Shown: positions 1-4,368, numbered from the stretch's first letter. The stretch: DNA of 5,556 bases from Candidatus Woesearchaeota archaeon (GCA_030630695.1 DAOVMP010000044.1:1-5556); one strand, 5' to 3'. Translations and numbers: made by a program. Notes: generated from the letters alone by a model not told the origin.

Positions 1-791
1 AACAAATAAGAAGCAATAGCCCGCCTAATATCATGCGGTGCTAACTCATTCTGTCCAATCTTTCTAAAACCCTGATAAATAATATTCCTGCAACCTCTAG
101 TGCTTAATTGTTCATAATCTTTATTTAAAAAAACAAAATCGTCTTTGTTAAAACCAAAGGTTTTGCTTCTATACAAATCCATTAATTCATCAAATTCTTC
201 ATCAAAGAAAAGAATTGGAATCTTTCTATCCTTGCCTTTAGCCCCTAAAATAACTTTCTTGTCTGGTTTGTCTAATTCCATATCACTCCATTTAAGCTTG
301 CAGGCCTCTGAAATACGGCAGGCTGTTCTGACAAAAAACCCAAACGCAAACTTGTTTCTTAAATTCATCCATTTGTTGCGGTTAATCCTAAAACCTTTAT
401 TGTATAAATTAATCAAATGCTTGATTGGAATTCTTTTCTTTACCTTTTTTGTGAATTTCGCAATAATTACTTCTTCTGCTTCTTCTTTTCTTTTAAAATA
501 ATTCAAATACGTTTTGAACGTGCTTGCTACTTGGTTCTTTCGACTAGGGGAAGTTGTCCTAATACTTCTTTGAAAGAGTTTGATGTTGTTTAAATCAATG
601 CTAGGCTTTCTTTTCTGTGATTTTAAGAACTCAAAATAGATAATTAGGTTGCGTACATAGGCTTCAATCGTCTTCTGAGACTGGCTTCTAATCTGCATCT
701 CTTCAACAAACTCAGTAATTGACTGTTTTGCTGTTCCTGAAAGACAGGAAAGCCTTTGATTTAAAGCATTGTTGATTGGAAGGTTAGTCAT
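1..791 (-). CDS. Tyrosine recombinase / integrase (XerA-like), 3' end cut by window
   Basis: The first 263 residues of a tyrosine-family site-specific recombinase, which would integrate, excise or resolve the element by DNA strand exchange. Residues about 22-105 form the N-terminal SAM-like core-binding domain (AKQSITEFVEEM... KTIEAYVRNLIIYFEFLK). The catalytic domain follows. The first catalytic arginine is R159 in RTACRISEACKLKWSD, the usual box I. The beta-hairpin lysine is in GAKGKDRKIPI (K186 or K188). Box II is HDIRR with H253 and R256. The third-position H/W and the nucleophilic tyrosine would lie beyond base 1, so activity cannot be judged. The ATG at 791 directly follows the stop of the 33-residue ORF (TGA-ATG), with GGGGAT upstream as a weak ribosome site. 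It is the last gene of the left block. Its codons (GCG, CGC, ACG) are richer in G+C than those of its neighbours. The family call is firm; the XerA-like subclass is inferred. Confidence 0.93.
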   Translation of the reverse strand, partial: MTNLPINNALNQRLSCLSGTAKQSITEFVEEMQIRSQSQKTIEAYVRNLIIYFEFLKSQKRKPSIDLNNIKLFQRSIRTTSPSRKNQVASTFKTYLNYFKRKEEAEEVIIAKFTKKVKKRIPIKHLINLYNKGFRINRNKWMNLRNKFAFGFFVRTACRISEACKLKWSDMELDKPDKKVILGAKGKDRKIPILFFDEEFDELMDLYRSKTFGFNKDDFVFLNKDYEQLSTRGCRNIIYQGFRKIGQNELAPHDIRRAIASYL

Positions 792-893
792 TCAAGAATC
801 CCCTTCGTCAAAAAAATCTTTCTTAAACCTCGACTGCCGACTGACATTAACATAAAAACCAGCCCTCCGCTTATTACGGTCAAACTCATCCAC
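792..893 (-). CDS. 33-residue hypothetical ORF coupled to the integrase
   Basis: An unrecognised short ORF that fills the gap between the lipoprotein and the integrase. From GTG at 893 it reads MDEFDRNKRRAGFYVNVS and ends KKDFFDEGDS. It is hydrophilic, with a basic middle and an acidic tail. The GTG lies in GTGGATGA, overlapping the lipoprotein stop, and its own TGA touches the integrase ATG, which is the coupling seen across this operon. In-frame GTG codons at 902 and 908 are alternatives. A competing frame, ATG 889 to 788, gives a hydrophobic 33-residue peptide that overlaps the integrase start by four bases. I prefer the first frame because its composition looks more protein-like. It could act with the integrase as a small directionality or regulatory partner, but that rests on position only. 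Confidence 0.5.
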   Translation of the reverse strand: MDEFDRNKRRAGFYVNVSRQSRFKKDFFDEGDS

Positions 894-1248
894 TTGAATC
901 ACTCTCACAATAATCAAACGGAACAACAGTATCAATTTTTACAGATACTAAACAAATGTCTTCATTTTCATATAGAATAATTCCATTTAACTCTCCTACA
1001 ACTTTACCCCCATACCTACAAGCTTCACAAACACAAGTAGTAGAATATCCATTTTTATCAAACCAATCGTGCATCTTGGCATAACTAAAATAACTAACTG
1101 AATCTTTTGGCATTACTTCTTTGCAAGCTTCGTTACAAAATTCAAAAGCACAAACATCAAAATCAACTTGTTTTTCTTGTATTACTTTCTCTTCAACACA
1201 CCCTAATAAAAGCAAAGACAAAAACAACAACAAAAACAATTTAGTCAT
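886..1248 (-). CDS. Cysteine-rich lipoprotein (signal peptide with LLGC lipobox)
   Basis: A 120-residue predicted extracytoplasmic lipoprotein of unknown function. Residues 1-16 are a hydrophobic signal (MTKLFLLLFLSLLLLG) ending in a lipobox LLGC, so Cys17 would be lipid-modified. The mature part has eight more cysteines (33, 38, 42, 72, 74, 77, 99, 114), which suggests several disulfides. The pattern CNEACKEV followed by TCVCEAC resembles CGANCKEL...SCYC in the pilin-like protein at 4751-5077. The ATG at 1248 is chosen over an in-frame ATG at 1272 because it overlaps the previous stop as ATGA, has GAGG eight bases upstream, and puts the signal peptide at the N-terminus. Its signal resembles that of the lipoprotein at 2851-3231. 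It could be a virion or host-surface protein, for example in attachment or superinfection exclusion, but no domain proves this. Confidence 0.85.
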   Translation of the reverse strand: MTKLFLLLFLSLLLLGCVEEKVIQEKQVDFDVCAFEFCNEACKEVMPKDSVSYFSYAKMHDWFDKNGYSTTCVCEACRYGGKVVGELNGIILYENEDICLVSVKIDTVVPFDYCESDSSG

Positions 1249-1355
1249 TTTCCAACCCTCTTTAACCAGCATTTTCTACAACGACCTTCATGAACAACTA
1301 ACTCAGCGTTTGTAGAAATTTCATCACACTCAGAACAATGCAAATAATCAGGCAT
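1245..1355 (-). CDS. 36-residue zinc-ribbon miniprotein
   Basis: Starts MPDYLHCSECDEIS and ends EGRCRKCWLKRVGK. Two CxxC knuckles (Cys7/10 and Cys26/29), 15 residues apart, form a textbook zinc-ribbon arrangement, so the protein almost certainly folds around one zinc ion. The C-terminal tail is basic (RCRKCWLKR), which would suit nucleic-acid binding, though a protein-protein role is equally possible. The ATG at 1355 overlaps the upstream stop by eight bases, with GAGGAAGTGA as ribosome site in the end of that gene. Its own TGA overlaps the lipoprotein ATG as ATGA. The tight coupling on both sides and the perfect knuckles make it a real gene despite its size. The exact function is unknown. 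Confidence 0.82.
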   Translation of the reverse strand: MPDYLHCSECDEISTNAELVVHEGRCRKCWLKRVGK

Positions 1356-1581
1356 TGATTTTCACTTCCTCTGATTCACTAATTAATTTTGATAAATAAA
1401 GTATATGTAAAATTCCTTCACTTAGATGTCTTCCAGTCCACATATCAAGCTGCTTTTTCTCAAACTTTACCAAATAATATTCTGGCAACCCATTGTTTGA
1501 TTCTATTACGTCTTTAACAAAAAATGTTCCACGTTTTTCGTGTTTATAGTTTTGAAATAATTTAATTGATTTTTTTTCCAT
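1348..1581 (-). CDS. 77-residue hypothetical protein, beta-rich
   Basis: An unrecognised soluble protein. The N-terminus is basic (MEKKSIKLFQNYKHEKRG). The middle has alternating hydrophobic stretches suggesting a small beta barrel (GTFFVKDVIES, then EYYLVKFEKKQLDMWTG). A C-terminal helix follows (GILHILYLSKLISES). The EYYLVKFE...W stretch recalls chromo/SH3-like barrels, but only loosely and without a firm match. The start is the ATG at 1581. GTGAT stands upstream in the box GTGATTTGAAATG, shared in near-identical form with three other genes of this block. The end overlaps the next gene, a zinc ribbon, by eight bases. It is likely a small accessory protein of the element, and any DNA-binding or inhibitor role is a guess. 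Confidence 0.75.
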   Translation of the reverse strand: MEKKSIKLFQNYKHEKRGTFFVKDVIESNNGLPEYYLVKFEKKQLDMWTGRHLSEGILHILYLSKLISESEEVKINA

Positions 1582-1591
1582 TTCAAATCAC
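1579..1591 (-). repeat. Shared start box, copy 4 (one inserted base)
   Basis: GTGATTTGAAATG, the same box with one extra A, ending in the ATG of the 77-residue gene and preceded by AGGAAAA. Confidence 0.6.
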
Positions 1592-1716
1592 TTTTCCTTT
1601 TTTTCTTTACAAAACTTACAACTACTAAATATTGAATGGTTGTGGGCTTTGCAATGAAATAAATACATTAAAAAATTATGAAAAACAACACATAAAAAAT
1701 ACCTAAAATTCTTCAT
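1588..1716 (-). CDS. 42-residue miniprotein with possible CxxH/CxxC zinc site
   Basis: Reads MKNFRYFLCVVFHNFLMYLF at the start, then HCKAHNHSIFSSCKFCKEKKEK. The first 21 residues are strongly hydrophobic and aromatic and could be a short membrane helix. The second half has Cys22-x2-His25 and Cys33-x2-Cys36, a plausible single-zinc knuckle pair, and a lysine-rich tail. The ATG at 1716 lies six bases after the previous stop, with GAGTGA in the end of the previous gene as ribosome site. Its stop lies inside the start box of the next gene. It may be a membrane-tethered zinc finger, or the hydrophobic part may pack on the zinc site in a soluble fold. No family was recognised. Spacing and cysteine pattern support a real gene, and the low-complexity hydrophobic start lowers confidence. 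Confidence 0.6.
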   Translation of the reverse strand: MKNFRYFLCVVFHNFLMYLFHCKAHNHSIFSSCKFCKEKKEK

Positions 1717-1722
1717 TCCAAT

Positions 1723-1842
1723 TCACTCTCTGTATTGTCTTGAGTCCTGAATCAAAAGCCCGCCATCTAACTGCTTGGCTTCAGCCAAACGTTCATCAGC
1801 AGACTCCTTCAACATATCTCTTCCAATTTCTTTTAAGCCCAT
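1723..1842 (-). CDS. 39-residue hypothetical protein
   Basis: Reads MGLKEIGRDMLKESADERLA, then EAKQLDGGLLIQDSRQYRE. The first 24 residues would form one charged amphipathic helix; the rest is polar. No family recognised. A strong ribosome site AGGAGG (1853-1858), inside the end of the preceding gene, lies 10 bases upstream of the ATG at 1842. A GTG immediately before it (1843-1845) is in frame and sits at the better spacing of seven bases, so the true start may be one residue earlier. The gene is separated by a few bases from its neighbours on both sides. The unusually strong ribosome site suggests good expression. Role unknown. Confidence 0.65.
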   Translation of the reverse strand: MGLKEIGRDMLKESADERLAEAKQLDGGLLIQDSRQYRE

Positions 1843-1848
1843 CACAAA

Positions 1849-1989
1849 TCAACCTCCTAATCTTTTTAATTCAGCTTCTAAATATTTCTTTGATTTAATA
1901 TCAAGTTCCTCACATTCTACTGCTTCTTTTTTAGTAAAATATATTTCATCACAAAAACCACAAACCCAAGCCTTAACTTTTCTAACCAT
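1849..1989 (-). CDS. 46-residue zinc-finger-like miniprotein
   Basis: Starts MVRKVKAWVCGFCDEIYFTK, continues KEAVECEELD, and ends with the charged helix KKYLEAELKRLGG. The arrangement C-x2-C (Cys10/13) with a helix carrying EAVECE (Cys26) is typical of short archaeal zinc fingers in which a late cysteine replaces a histidine. A clear fourth ligand is missing, so zinc binding is likely but not certain. The ATG at 1989 overlaps the previous stop by eight bases, with GAGGCGA upstream in that gene. The last codons contain AGGAGG, which serves the next gene. It is one of four cysteine-knuckle miniproteins in the window; such proteins often bind nucleic acid or host proteins in archaeal viruses, but here the target is unknown. 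Confidence 0.75.
   Translation of the reverse strand: MVRKVKAWVCGFCDEIYFTKKEAVECEELDIKSKKYLEAELKRLGG
1853..1858 (-). promoter_or_regulatory. Strong ribosome site AGGAGG for the 39-residue gene
   Basis: AGGAGG sits in the end of the zinc-finger-like gene. It is 10 bases before the ATG at 1842 and seven before the GTG at 1845, so GTG may be the true start. Confidence 0.6.
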
Positions 1990-2494
1990 TTTGTTTCGCC
2001 TCTTTCATTTTTCTCCATTCACTACTATATTCATTATCACGAACATAAGTTCCAGCTTCAAACTTTTGATTAAATAAAACAACTTGCAAAGCATACTGTA
2101 ATTCTCTATGAAGCTTAATCAAAACATCTTCAACTTCATCAGGCAATTCTCCTTCAAAATCATCAGATTCTTCATCATATTTATATTCTTTAGAACCCAT
2201 AACAATCTTAGTTTCTTTTTTCCAGCCTAAAAGTTCAATCATATCTTCAGTAACACTACTGCTTCCATAAGGTCGTTTTGGGTCAATTTCAGGAGCTCCA
2301 AATTCTACATCTTGCCAGTCAACACTAAATTCTTTCATTAATTTTAAATGGTTTTCAGTTAAAACAAAAACCTTTCTAACTTTGGGGTTATTTAACACAT
2401 TCTCAAAGGAGTTTCTTTCTCTTCTTAACTGAAATAATATAGTTTCATGCTTTTCAATTTCAGAATTAATTTGTTTAAGTCTATTTTTACTCAT
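1982..2494 (-). CDS. 170-residue conserved phage-type protein of unknown function
   Basis: Residues 1-32 form a coiled coil (NRLKQINSEIEKHETILFQL). The globular part begins near residue 42: FVLTENHLKLMKEFSVDWQD, then VEFGAPEIDPKRPYGSSSV, an LGW motif, an acidic linker, and LPDEVEDVLIKLHRELQYAL leading to FEAGTYV and SEWRKM. From memory, this combination (LTEEHLKLL...FGAPxIDxKRPYG...LHRETxxALQ...FxxGxYxxxxYxxxWR) recurs in uncharacterised proteins of tailed phages and prophages. I know no established function. That would make it the best marker, with the integrase, of a viral origin, here with an added N-terminal coiled coil. It has the GTGATTTGAATG start box and overlaps its neighbours by eight bases on each side. 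The gene is certain; the family memory should be tested by profile search. Confidence 0.85.
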   Translation of the reverse strand: MSKNRLKQINSEIEKHETILFQLRRERNSFENVLNNPKVRKVFVLTENHLKLMKEFSVDWQDVEFGAPEIDPKRPYGSSSVTEDMIELLGWKKETKIVMGSKEYKYDEESDDFEGELPDEVEDVLIKLHRELQYALQVVLFNQKFEAGTYVRDNEYSSEWRKMKEAKQNG

Positions 2495-2630
2495 TCAAAT
2501 CACGTTCCATTTTTTCATCAATTAACTGGCCTTCAACTTCTGCTTGGTATTCTTTCTGGCAGGCTTTAACATACTCATCCTTTTTCTTTTCCCTTGCCTG
2601 CTTTTCAATAGTTTCTAACCAGTTAGACAT
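2487..2630 (-). CDS. 47-residue charged helical hypothetical protein
   Basis: Reads MSNWLETIEKQAREKKKDEY, then VKACQKEYQAEVEGQLIDEK, and ends MERDLNE. It should be almost entirely helical, with highly alternating charge and one cysteine (Cys24), and could be a coiled-coil or dimerising peptide. No family recognised. The ATG at 2630 directly follows the stop of the preceding gene (TGA-ATG) and has GTGAT four bases before that stop region. Its own stop TAA lies inside the first codons of the next gene, an eight-base overlap. Both junctions use the same GTGATTTGAATG box. The tight packing and absence of other coding signals in the interval support it as a real gene. Confidence 0.72.
   Translation of the reverse strand: MSNWLETIEKQAREKKKDEYVKACQKEYQAEVEGQLIDEKMERDLNE
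2492..2503 (-). repeat. Shared start box GTGATTTGAATG, copy 3
   Basis: Identical 12-base box ending in the ATG of the 170-residue phage-type gene, preceded by GGAAC as in copy 2. Confidence 0.75.
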
Positions 2631-2639
2631 TCAAATCAC
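2628..2639 (-). repeat. Shared start box GTGATTTGAATG, copy 2
   Basis: Identical 12-base box ending in the ATG of the 47-residue gene. The flank GGAACGTG (minus strand, just upstream) is shared with copy 3, with two extra bases (TG) between, so similarity extends beyond the ribosome site. Confidence 0.75.
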
Positions 2640-2861
2640 ACGTTCCTTTTCATCTCTAAAATCACAAAGTTCTGCCAACAATTTCTGTATTGTTGCAGGC
2701 ACAATTTTAGGATAAATAATATCATAAGCTTTATTTGCTCTTGCAGAATGCTTCTGATAAATGCTTGCCAATTCATTTGCTGTAGATAGTTTGGCTTCTA
2801 ATTCATCAATTCTAATCAATGCTTTTACTAATTTATTTTCAAATCCTTTTTTAGTTGTCAT
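2631..2861 (-). CDS. 76-residue coiled-coil hypothetical protein
   Basis: Starts MTTKKGFENKLVKALIRIDE, with heptad-like hydrophobic spacing from about residue 8 to 35 (LVKALIRIDELEAKLSTANELASIY), then a basic stretch (QKHSARANKAYD) and a second helix (PATIQKLLAELCDFRDEKER). Predicted soluble, helical and probably oligomeric. No family recognised; I cannot say whether it binds DNA. The ATG at 2861 overlaps the end of the lipoprotein by 11 bases and has the archaeal ribosome site GGTGAT (2866-2871) just upstream. The TGA is followed at once by the ATG of the next gene. It is probably a small regulatory or structural accessory protein of the element. Confidence 0.75.
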   Translation of the reverse strand: MTTKKGFENKLVKALIRIDELEAKLSTANELASIYQKHSARANKAYDIIYPKIVPATIQKLLAELCDFRDEKERVI

Positions 2862-3231
2862 TCAAATCACCAATATAAAGCACTGTCTTACAAGCAGCCA
2901 ATTGCTGAAGGCAAGAAGCATCTTCCTTAATACAAACTCCATTTTCAGCAACTAATCTTTCAATAACATTATTTTTCCAGAATTTCATATTTTCAAAACC
3001 TTCAAGACAATAACCATACAAAGTATTGTCGTGTGCTTGTAACATATCAGCGTGCTTGTAACACCTTAGAAGTTCTTCTTCTTTTTCTAAAAGCAAATAA
3101 CCTCTTTTACAATCTTCAAGAGAGGCTTTCAATTCTTCGTTTTCTTCTTGCATTATTTCAATTACTGGCGATTCACAAAGACACCCAAACAAGAACAGGC
3201 TCAAAACTAATAACAAAAAAATCTTTTTCAT
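2851..3231 (-). CDS. Cysteine-rich coiled-coil lipoprotein
   Basis: A 126-residue predicted surface lipoprotein of unknown function. The signal is MKKIFLLLVLSLFLFGC with lipobox LFGC (Cys17 lipidated), close to that of the lipoprotein at 886-1248. The mature part begins with a charged coiled coil (residues about 24-56, EIMQEENEELKASLED). A cysteine-bearing region follows (Cys41, 57, 75, 100, 107, 114, plus Cys19), which suggests disulfides or helical hairpin crosslinks. The ATG at 3231 overlaps the previous stop as ATGA; the ribosome site is weak (GAAGGGGCGAT). A coiled-coil stalk on a lipid anchor would suit a protein displayed on the host cell, such as an exclusion factor or a spanin-like linker, but no sequence motif decides this. 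A cysteine-rich small lipoprotein in an archaeal element is unusual. Confidence 0.85.
   Translation of the reverse strand: MKKIFLLLVLSLFLFGCLCESPVIEIMQEENEELKASLEDCKRGYLLLEKEEELLRCYKHADMLQAHDNTLYGYCLEGFENMKFWKNNVIERLVAENGVCIKEDASCLQQLAACKTVLYIGDLNDN
2859..2870 (-). repeat. Shared start box GTGATTTGAATG, copy 1
   Basis: The 12-base box GTGATTTGAATG, whose last three bases are the ATG of the 76-residue gene. GTGAT (here GGTGAT) pairs with the archaeal 16S tail. It is identical to copies 2 and 3. Confidence 0.75.
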
Positions 3232-3431
3232 TTAATCGCCCCTTCTTCAAAATCCCTTAATTTTTCTTTATCTATTTTTTCTTCTACTATTTTTTCTTTA
3301 AAACTATCCATATCAATTAATTTTTCAACATTTTTCTTAACCAATTCATGCAACACTTTAGGATTTAATGCATCAAGCCTAATAAGATTGCTCTTGTTCA
3401 ATCCAACCTTTTCTCTAAATGCTTCTTTCAC
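3228..3431 (-). CDS. 67-residue helical hypothetical protein (GTG start)
   Basis: From GTG 3431 it reads MKEAFREKVGLNKSNLIRLD, then ALNPKVLHELVKKNVEKLID, then a lysine/glutamate-rich helix ending EEGAIK. All-helical and charged; the repeated EKIVEEKIDKEKL stretch looks like a coiled coil. The start is set by GAGGTG seven bases upstream of the GTG at 3431. An in-frame GTG at 3446 would give five more residues but would consume that ribosome site. It follows the 34-residue ORF by 15 bases and overlaps the lipoprotein start as ATGA. Second gene downstream of the operator-bearing promoter. No family recognised; a small regulator is possible from position only. Confidence 0.72.
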   Translation of the reverse strand: MKEAFREKVGLNKSNLIRLDALNPKVLHELVKKNVEKLIDMDSFKEKIVEEKIDKEKLRDFEEGAIK

Positions 3432-3446
3432 TTCAACACACCTCAC

Positions 3447-3551
3447 TTATACATAACCCTGCTTACTTTCTAAAACATAAGCAATCCTGCCAAGATTCTT
3501 TCTTATCTCAACTATTTCTTTTAATAACAAATTTTCTTGCACTTCATTCAT
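3447..3551 (-). CDS. 34-residue leader gene of the left block
   Basis: Reads MNEVQENLLLKEIVEIRKNL and ends GRIAYVLESKQGYV, a single amphipathic helix with a leucine/isoleucine face. It is the first ORF after the TATA box at 3585-3592, with the ATG about 38 bases from the TATA centre, so the expected transcript would have a very short leader of about 10 bases. GATGAT in that leader is at most a weak ribosome site. A second ATG lies one base out of frame at 3547. The stop TAA is followed by the next gene after 15 bases. It might be a small DNA-binding or dimerisation peptide, or an upstream ORF that sets translation of the operon. Position and composition support it, but it is short. Confidence 0.62.
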   Translation of the reverse strand: MNEVQENLLLKEIVEIRKNLGRIAYVLESKQGYV

Positions 3552-3584
3552 TTTATATCATCTAAAATACTATGAACCAAAAAG

Positions 3585-3592
3585 AATATAAA
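3585..3592 (-). promoter_or_regulatory. Archaeal TATA box for the left block
   Basis: TTTATATT on the minus strand, preceded by the purine-rich AGGGAAGGG, which would cover the TFB recognition element. The start of transcription would fall near 3560-3563, about 10 bases before the ATG at 3551. It is in the only sizeable non-coding gap of the window and points at the left block. Inverted repeat 1 begins only three bases upstream, so a protein bound there would compete with TBP/TFB. Confidence 0.65.
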
Positions 3593-3595
3593 CCC

Positions 3596-3619
3596 TTCCC
3601 TAAATGTAGCTTTAGAGAA
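3596..3619. promoter_or_regulatory. Inverted repeat 1, putative operator (one mismatch)
   Basis: TTCCCTAAA-TGTAGC-TTTAGAGAA: two 9-base arms with one mismatch around a 6-base spacer. The left arm is identical to that of inverted repeat 2, 26 bases away centre to centre. It adjoins the TATA box of the left block and overlaps the expected TFB element. Placement and tandem arrangement fit binding of a dimeric repressor (inference). No cognate regulator is identifiable in the window. Confidence 0.68.
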
Positions 3620-3621
3620 CA

Positions 3622-3645
3622 TTCCCTAAACCAGCCTTTAGGGAA
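3622..3645. promoter_or_regulatory. Inverted repeat 2, putative operator (perfect)
   Basis: TTCCCTAAA-CCAGCC-TTTAGGGAA: a perfect 9-base inverted repeat with a 6-base spacer, two bases from inverted repeat 1. In RNA it could also fold as a hairpin, but there is no T-run after it on the minus strand, so a terminator is less likely than an operator. An alternative outer pairing, CAGC (3632-3635) with GCTG (3646-3649), is also visible. Confidence 0.72.
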
Positions 3646-3660
3646 GCTGTAAAATAGTTA

Positions 3661-3674
3661 GAAATAGGTATTTC
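3661..3674. promoter_or_regulatory. Small palindrome GAAATA-GG-TATTTC
   Basis: A perfect 6-base inverted repeat with a 2-base spacer in the regulatory gap. It is unrelated in sequence to the two larger repeats. It lies just before a TATA-like TTTATATA (3682-3689) on the plus strand. It could be a further regulator site or may be chance in AT-rich DNA. Confidence 0.3.
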
Positions 3675-3715
3675 TGGGTAGTTTATATATTAGTTATGTA
3701 GAAGCTGTTGTTGGA

Positions 3716-3961
3716 TTAACCCCTCAACCCAAACCCCTCTCGTTCCAAAACCAGCCTAAGCTCTGGCTTAACATTAGCAGCAAAATCCTTAACATCAGCA
3801 ACCGAATCAACAACAACACTCAAAGTTCTTGTAACAGACTCCTGAGCAGAAGTCCTAGTTCCCTTCCGACCCCTAAAAACCTTTCCATCCTGCTTAAAAT
3901 AAACCCAAAGAGAATTAAAAAAAACAATCCTTTCCCTCGAAATCTTAACTTTCTTTTTCAT
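3716..3961 (-). CDS. 81-residue hypothetical protein, last gene of the right block
   Basis: Starts MKKKVKISRERIVFFNSLWV, continues YFKQDGKVFRGRKGTRTSAQ, then a helical half with SVVVDSVADVKDFAANVKP and LRLVLEREGFGLRG. It has a basic N-terminal half and a helix-rich C-terminal half, and no cysteines. I do not recognise a family. The basic RGRKGTRTS stretch could contact nucleic acid (inference). The ATG at 3961 overlaps the previous stop as ATGA and has GAGGTC seven bases upstream. Its codons (CCC, CTC, GTC and GCC-type choices) are visibly richer in G+C than the neighbouring genes, like the integrase, so it may have a different history. It ends just before the regulatory gap with the tandem inverted repeats, so it is a candidate for their regulator, by position only. 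Confidence 0.78.
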   Translation of the reverse strand: MKKKVKISRERIVFFNSLWVYFKQDGKVFRGRKGTRTSAQESVTRTLSVVVDSVADVKDFAANVKPELRLVLEREGFGLRG

Positions 3962-4143
3962 TTTTTTGACCTCGCATTAATTTCTTCAACTTCTACAACC
4001 TTTAAGTCATACTCATAATGTGGCTCGTCATAAGTATCTTCATTATTAGATTTATCTCTAGCTACATCTTCTGCTTCTTCCTTATTGTCAGCATCAACTT
4101 CAAATGATTCTTTCCAACTTAAAGTAACTTTATATTTCCTCAT
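3958..4143 (-). CDS. 61-residue acidic protein, DpnD/PcfM-like (tentative)
   Basis: Reads MRKYKVTLSWKESFEVDADN, then KEEAEDVARD, an acidic loop, and YEYDLKVVEVEEINARSKK. The order strand (YKVTLSW), strand (ESFEVDAD), helix beginning NKEEAEDVARDK, and strand (DLKVVEVEEI) is that of the DpnD/PcfM-like and related small proteins, in which an xxVEAxxxEEAxExA pattern is typical. I propose this from recalled pattern only. Those proteins occur in mobile elements and have no settled function. The ATG at 4143 is chosen because GAGGTG lies six bases upstream and because it overlaps the previous stop as ATGA. A GTG at 4152 would lie inside that ribosome site. Confidence 0.78.
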   Translation of the reverse strand: MRKYKVTLSWKESFEVDADNKEEAEDVARDKSNNEDTYDEPHYEYDLKVVEVEEINARSKK

Positions 4144-4325
4144 TTTTTCCACCTCTCTTTCTTTTCAAAAAATTCTTCCTGATTTCTTTTATCATTTAAT
4201 ATTATTGAATAAGCACATAAAGGAGCAAATCCAAACAAAAAAATCATTTCTTTGGATGTAATTAAACCAGTAATCATAAACGAAAAAGTAAAAATTATTA
4301 ACAAAATAGTGTTTAATTTAATCAT
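4140..4325 (-). CDS. 61-residue membrane protein with two helices
   Basis: Starts MIKLNTILLIIFTFSFMITG, then LITSKEMIFLFGFAPLCAYS, then a charged tail (NDKRNQEEFFEKKERWKK). Two transmembrane helices, about residues 5-22 and 26-43, form a hairpin with a basic and acidic cytoplasmic tail. The start is the ATG at 4325 because GGTGAGG (4334-4340) lies eight bases upstream. An ATG at 4385 in the same frame would add a lysine-rich stretch before the helices and would overlap the zinc ribbon gene by 17 bases. Its stop overlaps the next ATG as ATGA. No family recognised; small hairpin membrane proteins in viruses can be holin-like or structural, but nothing here tells which. Confidence 0.78.
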   Translation of the reverse strand: MIKLNTILLIIFTFSFMITGLITSKEMIFLFGFAPLCAYSIILNDKRNQEEFFEKKERWKK

Positions 4326-4368
4326 TTCTTTTCCCTCACCTTTTTCGGCTTTCTTTTTTGTTTTGAAA

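Noticed and set aside
145..501. 118-residue ORF on the plus strand
   Set aside because: It is antisense to the catalytic domain of the integrase, and has serine/leucine/lysine-rich low-complexity sequence without a ribosome site.
1249..1272. Upstream ATG for the lipoprotein at 886
   Set aside because: It would put eight polar residues before the signal peptide and lies inside the zinc-ribbon gene. The ATG at 1248 has the ATGA overlap and a ribosome site.
1775..2077. 100-residue plus-strand ORF, and similar ones at 1121-1315, 2761-2955 and 3033-3260
   Set aside because: All are antisense to well-supported minus-strand genes, have shadow-type composition (Ser, Phe, Ile, Leu), and lack coupling or ribosome sites.
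3411..3419. Single TTCTCTAAA half-site inside the 67-residue gene
   Set aside because: It matches one operator arm but has no partner arm and lies in coding sequence, so chance is likely.
3622..3645. Hairpin as transcription terminator of the right block
   Set aside because: There is no T-run after the stem on the minus strand, and a second similar repeat beside a TATA box fits operators better.
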